Origin: Lepidurus packardi
Taxonomy: Eukaryota; Arthropoda; Branchiopoda; Notostraca; Triopsidae
DNA: 64,000 nt
NCBI GenBank assembly: GCA_023053545.1
Contig: JAKZAN010000006.1
Location: 7,947,851 to 8,011,850 of the forward strand
Direction of reading: 5' to 3'
The notes under the pieces were generated by a model, which saw only the letters and a program-made list of their open reading frames with translations, was not told the DNA's origin and ran no database searches. Positions 59,877 through 64,000 of the stretch are shown in pieces (positions within the stretch are counted from its first letter, which is position 1; every line of letters starts with the position of its first letter). Position numbers and translations under genes: made by a program.

Positions 59877-62800
59877 ATGGAAAGAGACCTTCACGCCCGA
59901 GATCGAGTTGGAGTCCAAGATTCGGTTCTACTGGAAAACTTTCGCTCCGAAGAATCCTTTGTAGACAACTTGGAAAAACGTTTCAAAGAAAACCTCATCT
60001 ATGTAAGTGTCCGAAAATAATGCCCTTTCTGTCTCTTCCTTTCTTGTAGATGGTTATTGTGTCAATTTATTTTCATTAATATCTTAGTTATAAATATTTT
60101 ATTGTTCTACTTTTTAGACATATATTGGTCCAGTGCTGGTTTCTGTAAACCCGTATAAGAATTTGCCCATCTACGGACCTGAATACGTAGAAAAATATCG
60201 TAACGTTCACTTCTACGAAGTTCCACCTCACGTGTAAGTTATATTGTCATTACGTCATGCTGTCAATCGTCCCATACAGCTGTCATTCTTAACCTAGAAA
60301 TTCAGGGGGGCTAGGTTTTTCCCTTTTGTTATTCTATCATTAATCATCGTTGCGTTTGAACCGCTGAACTCTCCCAGCCACCTTTCAAGGTGCGGCTAGT
60401 TGTTCCGTCTTACCCTATGTCCTCAAGTTTGGGCTTGGTTATTTAGACTGGGCCTCTTCTCTAAAGTAACAATAGAGCTGTAGCAGACACAAATAGGGGC
60501 TTGGGCCTATATTGATTTGAGTTCATTCTCCCACACGCTCGTCGAACGAGAAACCTCTGGTACCAATCATCTTCTCTACTGTCTGGGTTGGTAATCCGGA
60601 TTAAACTTAATAACTTCTAAGCCCAAGATTATAATTTTACACACTTGCGAATATTTAATAGATGTCTTTTTTACAGGTTTGCTGTGACAGACACTGCCTT
60701 AAGATCTTTACGAGCTGAGCAGCAAGATCAATGTATCCTCATTTCCGGTAAGTCATTCATCTTTCGTCTCCTGACCAATTAAGGAACTTGCAAAGCGAGT
60801 CAACTTTTATTTCCGTTTACGATGAGAAAAAAATCTAAGCATTTGCCCCACGACGTCATGTAATCATTTTTAAATGCATACGAAGAAAACTTGTTGGCTT
60901 AGAAAACTCCACTTTCTCTTGCATATAAGACAATATAGCTATGTTAGATTTAAATCCAATGCATGCAACCTGGTATTAAACGACTGTTGGAATTCTATAA
61001 TAGCTTTTCCTTCATGTGTTCTTGTTTACTTTCTGATTTCTCGCAGGTGAATCGGGCGCGGGGAAAACGGAAGCCTCAAAGAAGGTTCTGCAGTTCGTTG
61101 CTGCCACAGCGCGTCAAAAATCGACTGTAGAATCTGTGAAGGATAAGTTATTAAACACAAACCCGCTATTGGAAGCTTTTGGCAATGCGAAGACTAACCG
61201 CAACGACAACTCGTCACGCTTTGGCAAATACATGGACGTTGCTTTCGATCATATGGTATTGCAAAATTTAGTGTTCTGTGACGTTCACCTTCTAACATTG
61301 TTGTGTTCCCTGTTGTCTTTCAGGGTGATCCGGTTGGGGGAAATATTTTGAATTATTTATTGGAAAAATCACGCGTGGTGTACCAAGCCACCGGCGAGCG
61401 CAATTTCCACATATTTTATCAGTTGCTTGCCGGTGCCGATAACGCCCATTTGGACAAGCTGGGCTTAAAGCGCGACCCAAAGCATTATTTTTATCTTAAC
61501 CAAGTAATTGCTTTTTCACATTTTGTGAAATTTTCCACTAATTAGTTTTATTCTTTAGGGTAAAAGTCAAGAACTACCTTCTATCGACGAAAGCGCCCAA
61601 TTTAAGGTCGTCGAACAAGCCATGAAAGTCATCGAGTTAGGAACCGAGGAACAAGAAGCGATTTGGGTTTTGGTTGCTGTTATTTTGCATCTGGGCAACT
61701 TGGGATTTGTCTCCGATAGTGGACGTGCCAAATTGTCTAGCAACGATGCAGTGAAAACTATTGCCAAAGTAAAGAAAAGAAAAAAACACTGTTATCTCGG
61801 ATTTATTGACCTCGTTTGCTTTTATTACTGTCTAGCTCCTGGGCTGCAATGCAAACGACTTGGAGAAATCGTTACTGAATCGCACGATCGAGGCCCGTGG
61901 TGATGTAGTCGTGACACCACTAGATTATGAGCAAGCTATGTATGCCCGTGATGCCCTGGCCAAAGCTGTGTACGCTAGACTTTTCAACTGGCTTGTCAAG
62001 CGTCTGAACGCTTCACTAAAAGCCGAACATGAAGGGAAAACTTCGGTCCTGGGAATACTTGATATTTACGGATTTGAGATTTTTCAGCGTAACAGGTAAT
62101 TCAATTGTTTTTTTTTTAATTTATCATGTATCCTAAAACTTATCATGTATTCGCTTAGTTTTGAGCAGTTCTGTATCAATTATTGTAATGAGAAGCTTCA
62201 GCAACTTTTCATTGAATTAACCTTGAAATCCGAGCAAGAAGAATACCGCCGAGAGGGTATCGAGTGGGAACCCGTTGAGTACTTTGATAATAAGATTATC
62301 TGCGATTTGGTTGAAGAAAAGCACAAAGGTATATAGTTAGTTAGCTTGGTTTCAGTTTTTAAAGAGAAGTAGGGAAATCGTAGAATATTCTTTTAGGTAT
62401 CATTGCTGTATTGGATGAAGAATGTCTTCGACCCGGTGACGCTACAGATTTGACTTTCTTGGGCAAAATGGACGAAGTTTTGAAGAGTCATCCCCATTAT
62501 ATGAGTCACGTCAAAGCTGATAATAAAACAAAGAAAACTATTGAACGGAAAGTAAGACATTCGTTATATTGTACAACGTGTTGCTGACGTATTTCTGATA
62601 AGGAATTCCGTTTGCTACACTACGCGGGAGAAGTAACTTATTCCGTCCACGGATTCTTGGAAAAGAACAACGACTTGCTCTTTCGGGATTTGAAGGAAGT
62701 TATGGTATCAACCCATAATATGATTACCAAAGCTGTATTCCAAGCAGCGGAATTGCAGAGTAAACGTAGGCCTGAAACTGCGGCTTTGCAATTCAAAACC

Positions 62801-64000
62801 AGTTTGGCCCAATTGGTAGATATCTTAATGAAGAAAGAACCTTCGTACATTCGCTGCATCAAACCCAATGAGACTAAACATAGCGGTAGGTGAAGCTAAT
62901 TAAGTTGTTATGGTAGTCTTCATTGCTAAAGGGCAAAGCGCTTTATCTTTGTAGGTCGTTTTGACCGTGCAATTGTGGGTCATCAAGTTAAGTATTTGGG
63001 TTTGATGGAAAACCTCCGCGTGCGAAGAGCCGGTTTTGCTTACCGTAGACCCTACGAGGCTTTTTTGGGTCGCTACAAATGTTTGTGCCCTGCTACCTGG
63101 CCTCACCCTACAGGTCCAGTTAAAGAAAGCGTCCAAAAGCTAGTCAGCCACTTGGGCTATAAGAAAGAGGACTATGGCATGGGAAAGTATGTGTGCACTC
63201 ACACTTAGATGAGGCATCGCAATTTACGCGTTTTTTTTAGGACCAAAATTTTTATTCGTTTACCGAAGACCTTGTTTGAAACCGAAGACGCCTTCCAGTC
63301 CAAAAAGCATGACTTGGCAACTTTGATCCAAAAAGTATACAAGGGCAAATTGCAACGTCGTAAGTTTCTAAAGATGCGAGCTGCAGCTATTGTGATTCAA
63401 GCACAAATTCGACGCTTCCTGGCTCAGAAAGCTGCCAAGAAACGACGCTGGGCAGTCGCTATCATCAGACAGTACGCAATTGGACTAAACAACTAAGAAC
63501 ACATGCTATATATACACGTCTCTTACTAGATTTATTCAAGGATTTACTGCACGAAACCAGTCGCCAAATGTAGCTAATCAGGCTTTTATTCGCTTTGTTC
63601 GCCACCAGTTTCTGCTCCGCTTGAGGACGCAATTGCCACAGAAGGTATTGGATAAATCTTGGCCCGCGGCACCGTTATCCTGTCAAGAAGTAAGCGTTAT
63701 ATTTGTACCATTAAATTTAATCATGGGGTATAACCAAGGCATCACAACATTTGCGAGTGCTGTATACCAAATGGTTAGTCCGGCGTTACTGCAAGAGCAT
63801 TTCCCCGCCTCGCAAGCGTCAGTTTGAGCTGAAGGTTTTAGCCGAATTGCTGCTGAAAGGTACACATTCATTTGTTCAATAATTGAAATAACAGTTCCAT
63901 TTGTTCTAGATAAGAAAGCGAATTACCCGGAAAGTATCAGCCAATGGTTTATTGACAATCGATTACCTTTAGAACAGCAGACATTGGTCAAGACCAATTT
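59877..64000 (+). CDS. Myo61F: class I myosin (Myo1C/Myo61F-like), 3' end outside window
   Basis: Fifteen exons to the window edge: 59877-60002, 60118-60233, 60677-60747, 61047-61255, 61324-61503, 61559-61768, 61836-62095, 62159-62328, 62397-62551, 62603-62885, 62955-63186, 63241-63471, 63530-63689, 63739-63859, 63910-64000; about 871 codons of the roughly 1030 usual. The start [15 protein letters not shown] fits Myo1C/1H. Motor: P-loop GESGAGKT (105-112), [16 protein letters not shown] (switch I), LDIYGFE (switch II), [29 protein letters not shown] and [20 protein letters not shown] motifs follow ([31 protein letters not shown]). The lipid-binding TH1 tail has begun ([14 protein letters not shown]) and would continue to the right. 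It links membranes to actin; in flies Myo61F affects left-right chirality. Exon 14 uses an acceptor (aaccaag) chosen by phase and by match to the tail. Confidence 0.94.
60234..60676 (+). other. myosin intron 2, 443 nt
   Basis: Longer than most introns here. No exon, ORF or repeat recognised inside it. Confidence 0.6.

Overview
This window is eukaryotic nuclear DNA, almost certainly from an arthropod. The evidence is dense spliced genes with very short GT-AG introns (mostly 45-100 nt), a cadherin whose predicted length (1953 aa) and opening region fit the arthropod Cad87A type, a Drice/Dcp-1-like effector caspase, and an RR-type cuticle-protein-like fragment. The compact introns fit a small-intron arthropod such as a branchiopod crustacean, but I cannot fix the species. 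A sphingomyelin synthase of the SMS1/2 type argues against a Drosophila-like fly. All gene models below are my own splice reconstructions; where a total is given, exon phases add up to an uninterrupted frame.

Layout. 0-10 kb: MTMR9 pseudophosphatase (+), a 3.1 kb gene-poor gap, mitochondrial peptide deformylase (+) converging on HMG-CoA lyase (-), which shares a short divergent promoter (CRE plus inverted CCAAT) with PPCS of coenzyme A synthesis (+). 10-17 kb: FER/Fps tyrosine kinase (-) head to head with the Ets factor GABPA/Ets97D (+), which meets a small THAP protein (-) tail to tail. 17-21 kb: a transposon graveyard (LINE tail, pogo/Tigger fossil, one hAT-like end) and an effector caspase (-) with a hAT MITE in the intron just before its catalytic-cysteine exon. 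21-24 kb: no gene seen. 24-32 kb: the 24-exon cadherin (+). 32-34.5 kb: sphingomyelin synthase (-). 34.5-39.2 kb: gene desert. 39-44.5 kb: a head-to-head pair of unassigned small membrane-protein genes, Snr1/SMARCB1 (-), a bacterial-looking GC-rich fragment, and TMEM134 (+). 44.8-47 kb: the TLD-domain gene MEAK7 (-). 47-49.7 kb: a TIR-bounded nonautonomous element and AT-rich DNA. 49.7-64 kb, all on +: TTLL15, RNF10 (with a nested antisense cuticle-like ORF in intron 2), and the first 15 exons of a class I myosin running off the right edge.

The genes are unrelated housekeeping, signalling and adhesion loci with no shared pathway, the normal pattern for a metazoan chromosome. I found no new multi-gene system. 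The most noteworthy signals are the bacterial-like 42.6-42.8 kb island, a triplicated 3' splice site in RNF10, the nested antisense ORF in RNF10, the FER micro-exon, and the head-to-head pair of uncharacterised membrane proteins.
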